Shown here: piece after piece, positions 7,975 to 17,048 of the stretch
Layout of the letters: each line of letters begins with the position of its first letter
Numbering within the stretch: position 1 is the first letter of the stretch
From: Spirochaetia bacterium
GTDB lineage: Bacteria; Spirochaetota; Spirochaetia; Treponematales; Breznakiellaceae
DNA length: 31,820 bases
Direction of reading: 5' to 3'
NCBI GenBank assembly: GCA_025997715.1
Contig: BNUY01000012.1
Span: forward strand, 1 to 31,820
Position numbers and translations under genes: made by a program
The notes under the pieces: model-generated
Told to the model about the DNA's origin: nothing
The model's input: the letters and a program-made list of their open reading frames with translations, nothing else
Database searches by the model: none

Positions 7975-10900
7975 TGACTGGCTCCTTTATCCAATAGGTT
8001 ACTTTGTTTTTCTGAAAACACATATTGTTCCATCTGCAACAGATATTCTTCATAATACTCTGCCCATTGATTATTCTTTATTAAATATTTTATTCGTTCC
8101 TTCATTTTTTTCTCAAAAGAAGAATAGTTTTGTGGCGTTAGATGCTGTTTTATACCAGTTTGGGCTATGTATAAAAGTGAATTCCGTCGTTGATTACTTT
8201 TTTTAGTGCTATATATAAAGAGCTTTGTATACTCATCTAATAAATCATTGTTTGGTGTTAGAACTCCAAAAGAACTTTGCCGAAAAGCATGTATCATGCC
8301 TTTATCCATTAAGTACAAATTGATCAAACTTTTGATCGCTTGTTCATCACCGAGAGAAGCTAAAAACTGATAAACAACCTCTTTTTCTTTTTCTGAAATA
8401 TTATCAAACGAACTATCTAATTTTATTTCATTTGTTATTTTTATCTTTTGTCCTTCATTTGAAATGCGAGCACAATAATTTAAAACTTCTTTCCTATATT
8501 GATAATCAATATCGTTATCTTGTCTTTTTATTGTAGATAAAATAACAGCAATTGAGAAACCATTAAATATTTTTTCAATGTGATTTTCCTGAAATGTTGA
8601 CCAGAAACTTGAAATGGTTGAATATTCCGCCCATTTGTTACTGTTTTCATGCAAATCAAACATTGACTTTGTCGTGTCAATAATAAATTTAAAAATGGGT
8701 TCCTTCTCAATTGTTAAATTGGAAGAATTATATTGTTCAATAAGGTATTTTGCTATTTGTACACGGGAATGATAATCCTCAATATCTGGAATAATTTTCA
8801 AAGCAAAATTAATTATTTCCGTATTGCTTATAGTCGGGAACCTTTCAGTAAACCACGAAAGAGTTGCATCCTTACTCGTTGTAACATAAGGATTATGAAA
8901 TGTAATTAGTTTTAATATGCATTTTCTTGTTAGCCAATCTGGAGATATGTTATTAAACGATAAATTGTAAAAGTACAAAAATGGAATGATCCACGGCGAA
9001 TGTTTTCCTTCAAAAAAAGGATATTTTTTGTCCTCAAAATTTCTGCGAACATTAACATTTATACTATCAATAATTCTATCCATCAAAACATTATTTTTGT
9101 TAATTAATTTTTCAATGTTTTCATTTGGCTCTTCCTGTTTGTTGTGTTCATCAATATATTGCCAATAGAAATAATAATAGAAATGTTCCGGTTTAAAGCA
9201 ATAATCTTTTAGCCGTTTAATAATTTCATCAATGTTCGTAATTTTATCTCGATAAAAATCTTCAAGTATATGGATCGCACACTCAACAAAAACCGGAGTG
9301 TTAATATACTGATTGTTAAAATCATAAGTTATTAAATCGAGCAATTTTTTGTGGTACAGAGAAAATAATTTGTGCCATAAGTTTTTTTCACCATCTATTT
9401 CGGTAGTTTTTTGCAAATATTCATCAATTCGTCTGAGTTCGTTGGCCATTACATCATTATCAAGCATTAATTCAATTTCTTTTGATTTTGCAGACTCAAT
9501 ATCAGTCTTGTATTGAGCAAGGCGTTTATCGATATTCTTTCTTAAAAGTATATCCTTTGCATAAATACGATTGTATTCAGAATTAACAAGTCCTGAATTA
9601 TATAATATATGATTTTCATCATTAAATATTGAGTGTATTAGATAGTTATAAATATTTGGTTTGGGCATTTTCATAATACTTTGTAATAATTCATTTGCTC
9701 TAGCACGGTCAGTGAGATTTATCAATTGATGGAGCATCCTATCAATAAAATATTCTTTAATATCGACTTTGCCTTCTATAATTTTGTTTGCAAAGAATAT
9801 CCTTAGCTCATCAGTTTTATTTGACGGCTCCACTTTAAATAATCTTTCATTTACTCCATATTTGTCAGCATTGAAATAGTAAAATGAGAATAATTCGTAG
9901 TCTTTATATTCTATTTCGTTAATTTTCTCATATAATTTTTCTTCGAGTATCTTTATAGGACTACTTATAGAATTTTTTACACGATCATATACGTTGTTTT
10001 CGATAGCAAAGCATAAAATATTTAAAATTTCATTTACAGTTAAATCAATATTAGGAAGCACATAATCTACAGCAGATTCATCATAATCGTGGTGAATCAT
10101 TGGCAGTTCATAGTCATCAGTTAAAACATCGGGCACTGTGCCGAATGCCCCTGAACCTTCTATATATTTATTTTTAAAAACATATCGCAGCAAAGGTAAC
10201 AATAAGGGACGAAGAATAGGATGATCATAAAAGTGAGTAAAACATTCTAGTTTTATTACATATTCATATTTGTTTGAAATTTCAGTATTAATTTTTATTT
10301 CTTTGCCAGATATTTTTTCAAAAAAAGATTCCCAATCTTCAATTTTCCAATTTTCAACCCATTTATAATCTCTATACCAATCAAAAATAAAAGTTTGAGA
10401 CAACAAACCTTCTAATTCCTTCGGTATGCCTTTAAGTATAAAAAATTGTAACAGAGACACGGATAAATCTTGTATGATAACTTGCTGTTCTTTCGACCAC
10501 AAATTTTCAATAAATGGCATCAACAAAATGATACTGTTAGCAAAAGTTATTGCCTTATCATTAGTCGGCTTTTTGAGATGGTTTTCAATTTCCGATTTTA
10601 GTATAGCAAGAATGACCGCTCGTTTGCTTTCAGGCAATAACAACTGCATTTTTTGAGCCATATTATCAATATTTTTCAAAGGGCCAAATGATTGACGAAA
10701 TCGTGCATAATAAATATGTTTTTTTGAATTGTTATATTTTTTATATATTTTCCGATAATACGTTTTTCTATCATTATCAGAAAATGACTCAAAATCACAA
10801 ACCAATGAAAATTCTGTAAATACAGAGAATGTTTTATTTAAAACATACGAATACTTTTCTTTGTTCCGGGTACTAATTAAATTCAAAAATACCACAAATA

Positions 10901-12449
10901 TGTCAAGTGCTGATATTTTTATTTTTTTTCTAATAAAAAAACATGAGACTATTTCTTTTTTGTTTTTTGATATTATTGCATTTGCAATAAAATATTCATA
11001 ATAAAAATTAGAAACAAAACTAATTTTCGTATTATCTTTATAATCTATTATCGCCGAATCTAAGACAAATGAAAAATCATTATCAGAATTAAACACATCC
11101 CGGAGTTCAATATCTGAAAACACAGATGTATTTTTTAAAAACAATGAGAATGTGAATTCAGAAAGTTTTTTAATTATCCCAGCAATGCTTGTACTTGGCG
11201 TAGACCGAGGTAGTATATTTTTCCGTGCATCCGTATTTAAATTTTCTTCAATCAAAGTCTTTATAAAATCATCAATGCTCAAGAAATGGCTATCTTTTTT
11301 ATCCTTAATAAAATTTCTGTATGTTGGGATTGGCAACAGATCATAAATCGGAGTACCTTTATAATTATTCAGCAGCTCTAATAAATCATAATCATCCATA
11401 TCAATATATTTTTCGATCCGTAATTTTATCGACTGTTTTTCAATTCCTTTTAATACATCAAAAGATGAGCTGCGTCCTGAAATAACAAAACGAACTGATT
11501 TATTATATTCTAGGACATTGTTAATTTCTTTAAATAAATTTTCCCTTAAAGAAATATTAACTTCATCTAATCCATCCACGAAAAATAATAATGGCTCAAT
11601 ATTATTATAAATTTTTTCTTTTATACTACCAATTACATAGTATTTTAAATCACAAAACTGAATAAACGGAATACATTTATATTTTGTATAATTGTTATGG
11701 TTTGATAATTCATCTTTTAAATAATTGAAAGATAGCCGCATCATAAAACTTTTTCCAACATAACCAATACCATTTAGAAATATGTGAAAAAAATCTCTCC
11801 AGTCACGGTTGTGCAAGTTCTCTAATATATAATCAAATAATGGATTTTCACTGACAAAAGATGGATCATATATAGCATCACGAATGTTTTTGTGTTCAAT
11901 ATCATGAACTAGCTTTTTTTTATAAATTATTCCGTCAAATTGAATATCCAGATTGTCAACTTCATTGTGCCTATAACGTTCACCTACACTTAAAAAAGAC
12001 AATTTTAGTAAATTATATAAATCAATATCGTTGTTGTTTTGCAAATATTTATCTATCTCTTGTGATAAATCTAGTTTGCCAAAAATAATTAAATCAATAT
12101 TATCCGACTTGTATTTTGAATATAGTTTGTTTTTTGTTAGCTCTGGTATTGGTTGATTCGAGAAATAGAATAATTCTACATCACCATTTATTTTACTTTT
12201 TTCAATTTCTTCTTGAATTTTTTTCTTATAATTGATTTCGAGAGAACAGGCTAACTTTGCTTTGTTTAAAGGGTCTCTCCCATCATATCCGCCATCTTGT
12301 GTTCCAAAACCACCCGCCGGATTATTAAAACTATATTGTGGATAAATATGTTTTATGAGAATATGGCTAATCTTCTCAAAATCGGAATCGCCAGATGTAT
12401 TTATACTCAATTGTTCTAATGCAACCGAATACAGTGTATCACTGCTCAT
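7971..12449 (-). CDS. NACHT/STAND NTPase with nuclease-like N-terminus, embedded in a type I R-M operon
   Basis: A 1,492-residue predicted defence NTPase. Residues 1-130 look like a PD-(D/E)xK nuclease-type domain: GTQDGGYDGRD (D52, D56), then ACSLEINYKKK (E71, K75). The NTPase core has a Walker A GIGYVGKS at 227-234, the NACHT-type Walker B FFVDGLDEV (D292, D295, E296) and a sensor-like ISGRSSS (R326). The remaining thousand residues are helical, asparagine- and lysine-rich, without a recognised repeat, and would be the sensor region. Avs and bNACHT proteins are built this way: they recognise a phage component, oligomerise and activate the effector. The gene is far more AT-rich than its neighbours (27% GC in 9541-9600 against 50% in 7261-7320, counted by hand). 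It overlaps hsdS and hsdM by 4 bases each. The nuclease assignment is weaker than the NACHT call. Confidence 0.85.
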   Translation of the reverse strand: MSSDTLYSVALEQLSINTSGDSDFEKISHILIKHIYPQYSFNNPAGGFGTQDGGYDGRDPLNKAKLACSLEINYKKKIQEEIEKSKINGDVELFYFSNQPIPELTKNKLYSKYKSDNIDLIIFGKLDLSQEIDKYLQNNNDIDLYNLLKLSFLSVGERYRHNEVDNLDIQFDGIIYKKKLVHDIEHKNIRDAIYDPSFVSENPLFDYILENLHNRDWRDFFHIFLNGIGYVGKSFMMRLSFNYLKDELSNHNNYTKYKCIPFIQFCDLKYYVIGSIKEKIYNNIEPLLFFVDGLDEVNISLRENLFKEINNVLEYNKSVRFVISGRSSSFDVLKGIEKQSIKLRIEKYIDMDDYDLLELLNNYKGTPIYDLLPIPTYRNFIKDKKDSHFLSIDDFIKTLIEENLNTDARKNILPRSTPSTSIAGIIKKLSEFTFSLFLKNTSVFSDIELRDVFNSDNDFSFVLDSAIIDYKDNTKISFVSNFYYEYFIANAIISKNKKEIVSCFFIRKKIKISALDIFVVFLNLISTRNKEKYSYVLNKTFSVFTEFSLVCDFESFSDNDRKTYYRKIYKKYNNSKKHIYYARFRQSFGPLKNIDNMAQKMQLLLPESKRAVILAILKSEIENHLKKPTNDKAITFANSIILLMPFIENLWSKEQQVIIQDLSVSLLQFFILKGIPKELEGLLSQTFIFDWYRDYKWVENWKIEDWESFFEKISGKEIKINTEISNKYEYVIKLECFTHFYDHPILRPLLLPLLRYVFKNKYIEGSGAFGTVPDVLTDDYELPMIHHDYDESAVDYVLPNIDLTVNEILNILCFAIENNVYDRVKNSISSPIKILEEKLYEKINEIEYKDYELFSFYYFNADKYGVNERLFKVEPSNKTDELRIFFANKIIEGKVDIKEYFIDRMLHQLINLTDRARANELLQSIMKMPKPNIYNYLIHSIFNDENHILYNSGLVNSEYNRIYAKDILLRKNIDKRLAQYKTDIESAKSKEIELMLDNDVMANELRRIDEYLQKTTEIDGEKNLWHKLFSLYHKKLLDLITYDFNNQYINTPVFVECAIHILEDFYRDKITNIDEIIKRLKDYCFKPEHFYYYFYWQYIDEHNKQEEPNENIEKLINKNNVLMDRIIDSINVNVRRNFEDKKYPFFEGKHSPWIIPFLYFYNLSFNNISPDWLTRKCILKLITFHNPYVTTSKDATLSWFTERFPTISNTEIINFALKIIPDIEDYHSRVQIAKYLIEQYNSSNLTIEKEPIFKFIIDTTKSMFDLHENSNKWAEYSTISSFWSTFQENHIEKIFNGFSIAVILSTIKRQDNDIDYQYRKEVLNYCARISNEGQKIKITNEIKLDSSFDNISEKEKEVVYQFLASLGDEQAIKSLINLYLMDKGMIHAFRQSSFGVLTPNNDLLDEYTKLFIYSTKKSNQRRNSLLYIAQTGIKQHLTPQNYSSFEKKMKERIKYLIKNNQWAEYYEEYLLQMEQYVFSEKQSNLLDKGASQ

Positions 12450-13762
12450 TTCTCAAACGCCTCTCCAAACACCACCTGCAAAACGCCCTCCACCTGCCCT
12501 TTTCGCTCCCTCATCTGCACCTCCAGTTCGTCAATTATAGCAAAAAGATTTTCGATATGCAAGACTATAATCTGTTGTTCAGCATAAGGCGGAAGGGGGA
12601 AATATGTATTTTCAAATTGTTCATTTGTTATACCGGGAGAATTAAAACCAGACATCATTTCTTTATATTTCATATTTAAAGATGGTGAAAGAAGAAAATC
12701 AAAAACAAATTGATTTCTAACCAAGACTGGCTTAAAGACAACAAAACCAGTAGAACCTATGCAATTATCAACGTCATTTTGCATAATAGCAATATTTTCT
12801 AAATACGGTCGAACAGTTGAATAAACGATATAATTTTTTTTTATAACCCGCCTAGCTCTTGAAGAAAGCTCAGAAACAAATTTTTGTTTAAATTCTCTTA
12901 TTGTATGAGTTTTGTTATCAATTGCATCAATATCGACATAATTTATGATCTTGTTTATCTGTAGATGTTTTTGTATATCAAGATTTTCTGTGTATTCAAT
13001 GACTTCCCCCAACCTCGTCCACACCCACCCCTCCGGCAACGCAAACGGTACATCCTCTGCTTTAATCGGCGCAAGCGGCTTTTCTTTTCTAATCTTCCCT
13101 TCCACAACAAGCCTTTGCTTTTCTATCTTTATCTTATCAAGCAATGCCGCCGCATCATATTCCACATCTCCCTTATACACCGGATTTGATTTACGCCAAT
13201 CTACAGTCAGTTTGCCTTCAATCGCCTCCTGTAAAACTGCCTGCCGGAGTTTTGCGATAATGTCGGATTGTGTTGCAGTTTCATCCCCAAAAGCACTGTC
13301 AAAATCATAAAGTTTGTTAAAGAGTTGTATCAAACTCCTTTGTTTTTCAATCGGTGGGACAGGGATTTCGATTTTAGCAATATCCCGTACCGCCAAAGAA
13401 ACATTAGCGGCGCCCCGCATGAGCGGAACAATTTTTCTGTCTTTATAGAATTGCAAATATCGGTGCATATAGGACGCCGATAAAATATTTTTATCCTTTG
13501 GTATCACTGCGGCAAGAATAGTTCCAAGGGCGAATTTGCCTTCCTGATAGTGAACATAGTTCAGCGTTTTCTTGCCATGCCCTGTCGATGAGACCAATGG
13601 TATACAAACCGCCTCCGTATCGAATTGCCAGGTGTTGGCCTTTTTTCGTTCCGCCCCGGTTGTCACTAATGGATATTCCCCCGGTGTTGCACTCGCCAGA
13701 CCGGTTTCGCCTTTTACAATGTCACAAAGAGATCCTATTGAGCACATCGGCCAATCACTCAT
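12446..13762 (-). CDS. hsdS: Type I restriction-modification specificity subunit
   Basis: HsdS reads the bipartite DNA target and holds the two HsdM subunits. The 438-residue length is normal for a two-TRD subunit. TRD1 covers about residues 1-150 and ends in the conserved helix with IPVPPIEKQRSLIQLFNKL. The central conserved region has LRQAVLQEAIEGKLTVDW. TRD2 runs from about 250 (LPEGWVWTRLGEV) to 400 and ends with FPLPPYAEQQIIV and the second helix. TRD2 DNA is clearly AT-richer (32% GC in 12841-12900, hand count) than the rest, suggesting a swapped recognition domain. The gene overlaps fic upstream by 8 bases and the NACHT gene downstream by 4. Confidence 0.93.
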   Translation of the reverse strand: MSDWPMCSIGSLCDIVKGETGLASATPGEYPLVTTGAERKKANTWQFDTEAVCIPLVSSTGHGKKTLNYVHYQEGKFALGTILAAVIPKDKNILSASYMHRYLQFYKDRKIVPLMRGAANVSLAVRDIAKIEIPVPPIEKQRSLIQLFNKLYDFDSAFGDETATQSDIIAKLRQAVLQEAIEGKLTVDWRKSNPVYKGDVEYDAAALLDKIKIEKQRLVVEGKIRKEKPLAPIKAEDVPFALPEGWVWTRLGEVIEYTENLDIQKHLQINKIINYVDIDAIDNKTHTIREFKQKFVSELSSRARRVIKKNYIVYSTVRPYLENIAIMQNDVDNCIGSTGFVVFKPVLVRNQFVFDFLLSPSLNMKYKEMMSGFNSPGITNEQFENTYFPLPPYAEQQIIVLHIENLFAIIDELEVQMRERKGQVEGVLQVVFGEAFEK

Positions 13763-14366
13763 CCCCCACCCCCCGCATCAACTCCAGAATCAAATCAGCC
13801 AGTTTCCCCACGTCGGCATCAATGGTCCCGCTCATGTAGCGTTCATATACATCGGCGTTATCGGCGGGGTTCAGGTTGAGAGAAAAACCTTTCTCAAGGG
13901 CAAGTACCCGTAAAAACTCCCGCTGTGTTCTGCCGTTACCTTCCCGGAATGGATGTAAATAATTGACCGTGTCCAGTACTTCGGCCAACTTCCCGGCAAT
14001 TTTATCACTATCTTTTTTATCTATAGACCTGTATTCGGCAATAAGATTATCAATATAAACAAACGCCGTGTCAAAATGATCGAGCGGGAAGAATTGTTTT
14101 CCACCCTTGCTGATTTCCACCTTTCTTTTTTGACCGGCCCAGGTATACACATCCTGAAACAGATACCGGTGAATAGCAAACAGCGCTGCGGAATCTTTTA
14201 TCGTGACAGGTGATTTTTTCAGTTCTTTTGTGCGTTTAGTAACAGCGGTACTTTCAAAAAAAATTAAAGTATCATTATCTGCGATATTACCAAGGTTCCA
14301 GAGTACGCCTGTCTTGGGATCGGTATAGTTGTAGTCAGGATCGATATACTTGTAAACCTTACCCAT
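13755..14366 (-). CDS. fic: Fic-domain protein (probable AMPylator toxin)
   Basis: Fic proteins transfer AMP or related groups to target proteins. The complete active-site motif HPFREGNGRTQR is present at residues 138-149, with catalytic H138. The flap region FQDVYTWAGQKRKVEISKGGKQF upstream is also typical. The start was placed at the ATG at 14366 because AAAGGA lies 8-9 bases before it; an in-frame ATG at 14423 lies inside the preceding gene and has less support. The length is then 203 residues. No inhibitory helix was found within Fic itself, but the preceding small gene has one, which makes this a class I Fic-antitoxin pair. Its place between rhuM and hsdS links it to the restriction operon. 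Confidence 0.9.
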   Translation of the reverse strand: MGKVYKYIDPDYNYTDPKTGVLWNLGNIADNDTLIFFESTAVTKRTKELKKSPVTIKDSAALFAIHRYLFQDVYTWAGQKRKVEISKGGKQFFPLDHFDTAFVYIDNLIAEYRSIDKKDSDKIAGKLAEVLDTVNYLHPFREGNGRTQREFLRVLALEKGFSLNLNPADNADVYERYMSGTIDADVGKLADLILELMRGVGDE

Positions 14367-14583
14367 ACATTCTGTCCTTTGCCATTTGTAAGACATCCGC
14401 AATGGTGATCTTATCAGTAACATAATCCCGAATAATAGCTATGCCCTTTGCCGTCGGTTCAAAGCCTTCAAACATATTCGAACCAATGGCATCGGCGGTA
14501 GTGTTCAGGGTTTCCAAATCGGGGAAACGCACTCCCATGATGGTGAGATTATTCCGGTCAATTTCAAGAGGTTTATATGCCAT
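14359..14583 (-). CDS. Class I Fic antitoxin (VbhA-like)
   Basis: A 74-residue protein encoded directly before fic and overlapping it by 8 bases. It contains SNMFEG at residues 35-40, an exact match to the (S/T)xxxE(G/N) inhibitory motif. In class I Fic systems the glutamate of this helix blocks productive ATP binding by the partner. The C-terminal segment, IIRDYVTDKITIADVLQMAK, resembles the second half of VbhA-type antitoxins. The start at 14583 was chosen because GGGAG stands 9 bases upstream and because it gives a compact protein; a longer in-frame version would begin at 14622 inside rhuM. Confidence 0.75.
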   Translation of the reverse strand: MAYKPLEIDRNNLTIMGVRFPDLETLNTTADAIGSNMFEGFEPTAKGIAIIRDYVTDKITIADVLQMAKDRMYG

Positions 14584-15652
14584 GATCCATATCTCCCATC
14601 TTATCTGCCTGTGTCTCTTCAATCAAGCGATCAAAATCAGAGCGGTACAACCGGTCCTGCACGATACGGTATTTCTCAAATTCGCTTTCGGCGTGGGCTC
14701 TGGCAATTTCATGGGTTATGCTGCCTGCGTCCTGCAAAACCTCACGGTTTGCCGCCTGGAGAAAGATGCCTAACCGCTTTTCCCAATCTTCCATTGTCAT
14801 GGGGAGTTTGCGCTTTGCCATATCTTCAGCAATATCCAAATAGGCGTTCACAATCCGGGATAGTGATGCAAGTTCATCTTCCGCCAGATAGTTTTTTGCA
14901 ATACTGACATCGGCTTTTATAATTTTTCCGTCCGGTGCGTCCTGCCACGTTGTCAGCCCCATATTCGGCTCTTTGGCATTTGCACGATTATAAATAAGCT
15001 CTGCGGCGGTATTACCATGAATTGCCCAATGCAGTTTGTTCTGTACCGTAGCATAGAAACGCTGTGTTGCCTTTGAGGATTTATCGTAATCAAGAGCGGT
15101 TGCGTAAATATCGGTTATTTTCTGGTAGAATTTTCGTTCCGACATCCTGATTTCGCGGATTTTTTGCAGCTGTCGTTCAAAGTATTCTTCTGTCAGGACC
15201 GACCCGCCGCTTTTAAGCCGATCCGAATCCATCACCCAGCCTTGAATCGTATAATCCTTGGCAATTTTGTTCACCCATTTACGAAACTGCACGGCGCGTT
15301 CGCTATTGACCTTAAAACCTACGGCGATTGTCATTTGTAGATTGTAGTGCTTAGTGTCATAGGTTTTGCCGTCTCCGGCAGTTATTCGAAAATTTCGAAT
15401 AACTGAACTTTCGATGAGTTCATTATCATCAAATATCTTCTTGATATGATAATTGATGGTGTTGACTTCTACATTATACAGCGCGGCAAGCATCTTTTGC
15501 GTTATCCAAATATTTTCGTCTTCATAACGCATCTCAACGCTTTCGGCATTGTCTCCGGTAGCTGCAACGAAGGTCAGATATTCGGCGGCGGAACTGCGGA
15601 TGCTTACGGCATTCTTTTCTGTTTTTTTAATGTTGTCGCTATTTTTCTTCAT
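14573..15652 (-). CDS. rhuM: RhuM-family protein
   Basis: A 359-residue member of the RhuM (virulence_RhuM) family. The N-terminal part has the characteristic IWITQKMLAALYNVEVNTINYHIKKIF, an HTH-like segment that probably binds DNA. It is followed by VIRNFRITAGDGKTYDTKHYNLQ, the usual family signature, and a KWV..IAKDYTIQGWVMD segment. The biochemical role is not established. RhuM genes are frequently found inside type I restriction-modification operons, as here. The start at 15652 was chosen for AAGGGGG 6 bases upstream; the frame remains open to an ATG at 15673. It overlaps the upstream ATPase gene by 14 bases and the Fic antitoxin by 11. Confidence 0.88.
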   Translation of the reverse strand: MKKNSDNIKKTEKNAVSIRSSAAEYLTFVAATGDNAESVEMRYEDENIWITQKMLAALYNVEVNTINYHIKKIFDDNELIESSVIRNFRITAGDGKTYDTKHYNLQMTIAVGFKVNSERAVQFRKWVNKIAKDYTIQGWVMDSDRLKSGGSVLTEEYFERQLQKIREIRMSERKFYQKITDIYATALDYDKSSKATQRFYATVQNKLHWAIHGNTAAELIYNRANAKEPNMGLTTWQDAPDGKIIKADVSIAKNYLAEDELASLSRIVNAYLDIAEDMAKRKLPMTMEDWEKRLGIFLQAANREVLQDAGSITHEIARAHAESEFEKYRIVQDRLYRSDFDRLIEETQADKMGDMDHGI

Positions 15653-17048
15653 ACTTTGCCCCCTTTGCTGCATACTTCTGCATACGGCTATTCGGTTTAT
15701 CGGGGATAGTACGAACCAATAGACCTGACTCTAACAGGGGGGGTAAAATCGCCGTAAGGAAATGCCGCTTGTTTTTCAATCCCAACTGTTCCTGAATCTC
15801 TTCCCTGGACTTTGGCGTTGCGCAAAATGCAAGTATTGCCCGCTTTTGGTCCTCATCGACTGGTGTGGTGACTGGTGTGGTGACTGGTGTGGTGACTGGT
15901 GTGGTGACTGGTGTGGTACTTTCAGGGAACCGGTAAAATATTGCGTGGACAAAGGTTGAAAACTCATACTTTAACGGCGGCAAACCCGCCTCAGCAAGCA
16001 TCTTTTGCATCCGCAAAATGCCGGTCCCCATTTTTTCGATATATTCGAGACGCTGCATTAAGTTGGCAATATTCGGATTCCGCAAAACGCTCTCCTTGCC
16101 AAAATTCTCAATTTTTAATCCCTTTGGCAGGCCGCCCGGACTAACGATTTCCACCCGGTCATCAAATATTTCCACCATCACATTGGCGCCTTTTTCAAAA
16201 TAATCGCGATGAATCACCGCATTGATTACTGCTTCGCGCAGCGCTTCGTAAGGAATTTCCGGTATTTCTATACGTGCCGGAGATCCGTCAAACTCATAAC
16301 GCAAATTAAGGTGCCGTTTCAGAAAAATCATCGCCTGATCAATGTTGTCCACAATATCGGCATTAAAATCTTTACGGTCAAGAATCGTAACTTTATCCCG
16401 GCCTTTGAACAGCGCGCAGGTTACCGTGGTATGAAAAAAATGATGGTCAAGGTTTTTTGCAAAAAACAACACGGCGGTATTGTAATAGTAGCACTGGTCA
16501 AATTGCATTTCCGCCGCATGCAGATTTTTGAGTATTTCGTTAGTTGCTAACACGGACGAAATACCGGCAAGTTTCAGGAATCGGTTAAATTTTCCATCAT
16601 CAAAATCTTGTGATTGAAAGGAACGGTTTACCATTTCATCAAAGCGGACTTTCCCTTCGGACTTTACAAATTCTACAATTTCATCACGCTTCATTTTTTG
16701 GGAGTTTGGACCAACCCGGTTATAAAATCCTGAAGTACAGCGATACGGTTTATCCGTTCCTTCACGGACCTCAATGATGAGTATGTTTTTATATTTTTTG
16801 GAAATGATTTTAACCGGCGGGTCGCAATTTTGCGCAATGTCCTGAACCTGTGACAATAGCTTGTTATCTGCTTCAATGCCGGTAACGATGTTTTTGTCGC
16901 TTATGCCAAGGTAAATAAACCCACCTGAACTATTGGCAAAGGCAACCATTTCCTTGTCAAGGTTAGAGCATTGTTCTTTGAATTCTATGCGGTAACCTTC
17001 CCCTTGTTCAAGTATATACTTCAATTCCTGTTCGTTCTTTATCATCAT
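15639..17048 (-). CDS. AlbA_2/Schlafen-type ATP-binding regulator
   Basis: A 469-residue protein with an N-terminal AlbA_2 (Schlafen-like) domain (YRIEFKEQ, then GGFIYLGISDKN). The middle contains a GHKL-type ATPase region of the HATPase_c_4 class (YEALREAVINAVIHRDYF...VEIVSPGGLPKG), and a winged-helix-like segment ends the protein (KSREEIQEQLGLKNKRHFL). Such proteins are usually annotated as transcriptional regulators or RecG-like. Schlafen-type AlbA_2 domains can also be RNA- or DNA-acting, so the function stays open. A run of TTPV repeats links the ATPase to the C-terminal domain. The start overlaps the hsdR stop as ATGA. Similar genes occur inside other type I restriction operons. Confidence 0.85.
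   Translation of the reverse strand: MMIKNEQELKYILEQGEGYRIEFKEQCSNLDKEMVAFANSSGGFIYLGISDKNIVTGIEADNKLLSQVQDIAQNCDPPVKIISKKYKNILIIEVREGTDKPYRCTSGFYNRVGPNSQKMKRDEIVEFVKSEGKVRFDEMVNRSFQSQDFDDGKFNRFLKLAGISSVLATNEILKNLHAAEMQFDQCYYYNTAVLFFAKNLDHHFFHTTVTCALFKGRDKVTILDRKDFNADIVDNIDQAMIFLKRHLNLRYEFDGSPARIEIPEIPYEALREAVINAVIHRDYFEKGANVMVEIFDDRVEIVSPGGLPKGLKIENFGKESVLRNPNIANLMQRLEYIEKMGTGILRMQKMLAEAGLPPLKYEFSTFVHAIFYRFPESTTPVTTPVTTPVTTPVTTPVDEDQKRAILAFCATPKSREEIQEQLGLKNKRHFLTAILPPLLESGLLVRTIPDKPNSRMQKYAAKGAKYEEK
15858..15917 (-). repeat. Five perfect 12-bp tandem repeats in the AlbA_2 gene
   Basis: The unit GACTGGTGTGGT (plus strand) is repeated five times without a mismatch. It encodes a TTPV repeat in the linker of the AlbA_2 protein. 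The unit is a multiple of three, so copy-number change would alter linker length and not the frame. Confidence 0.95.

Noticed and set aside
15858..15917. Tandem repeats considered as a CRISPR array
   Set aside because: The units are 12 bases without spacers and encode a regular protein linker; no cas genes are present.
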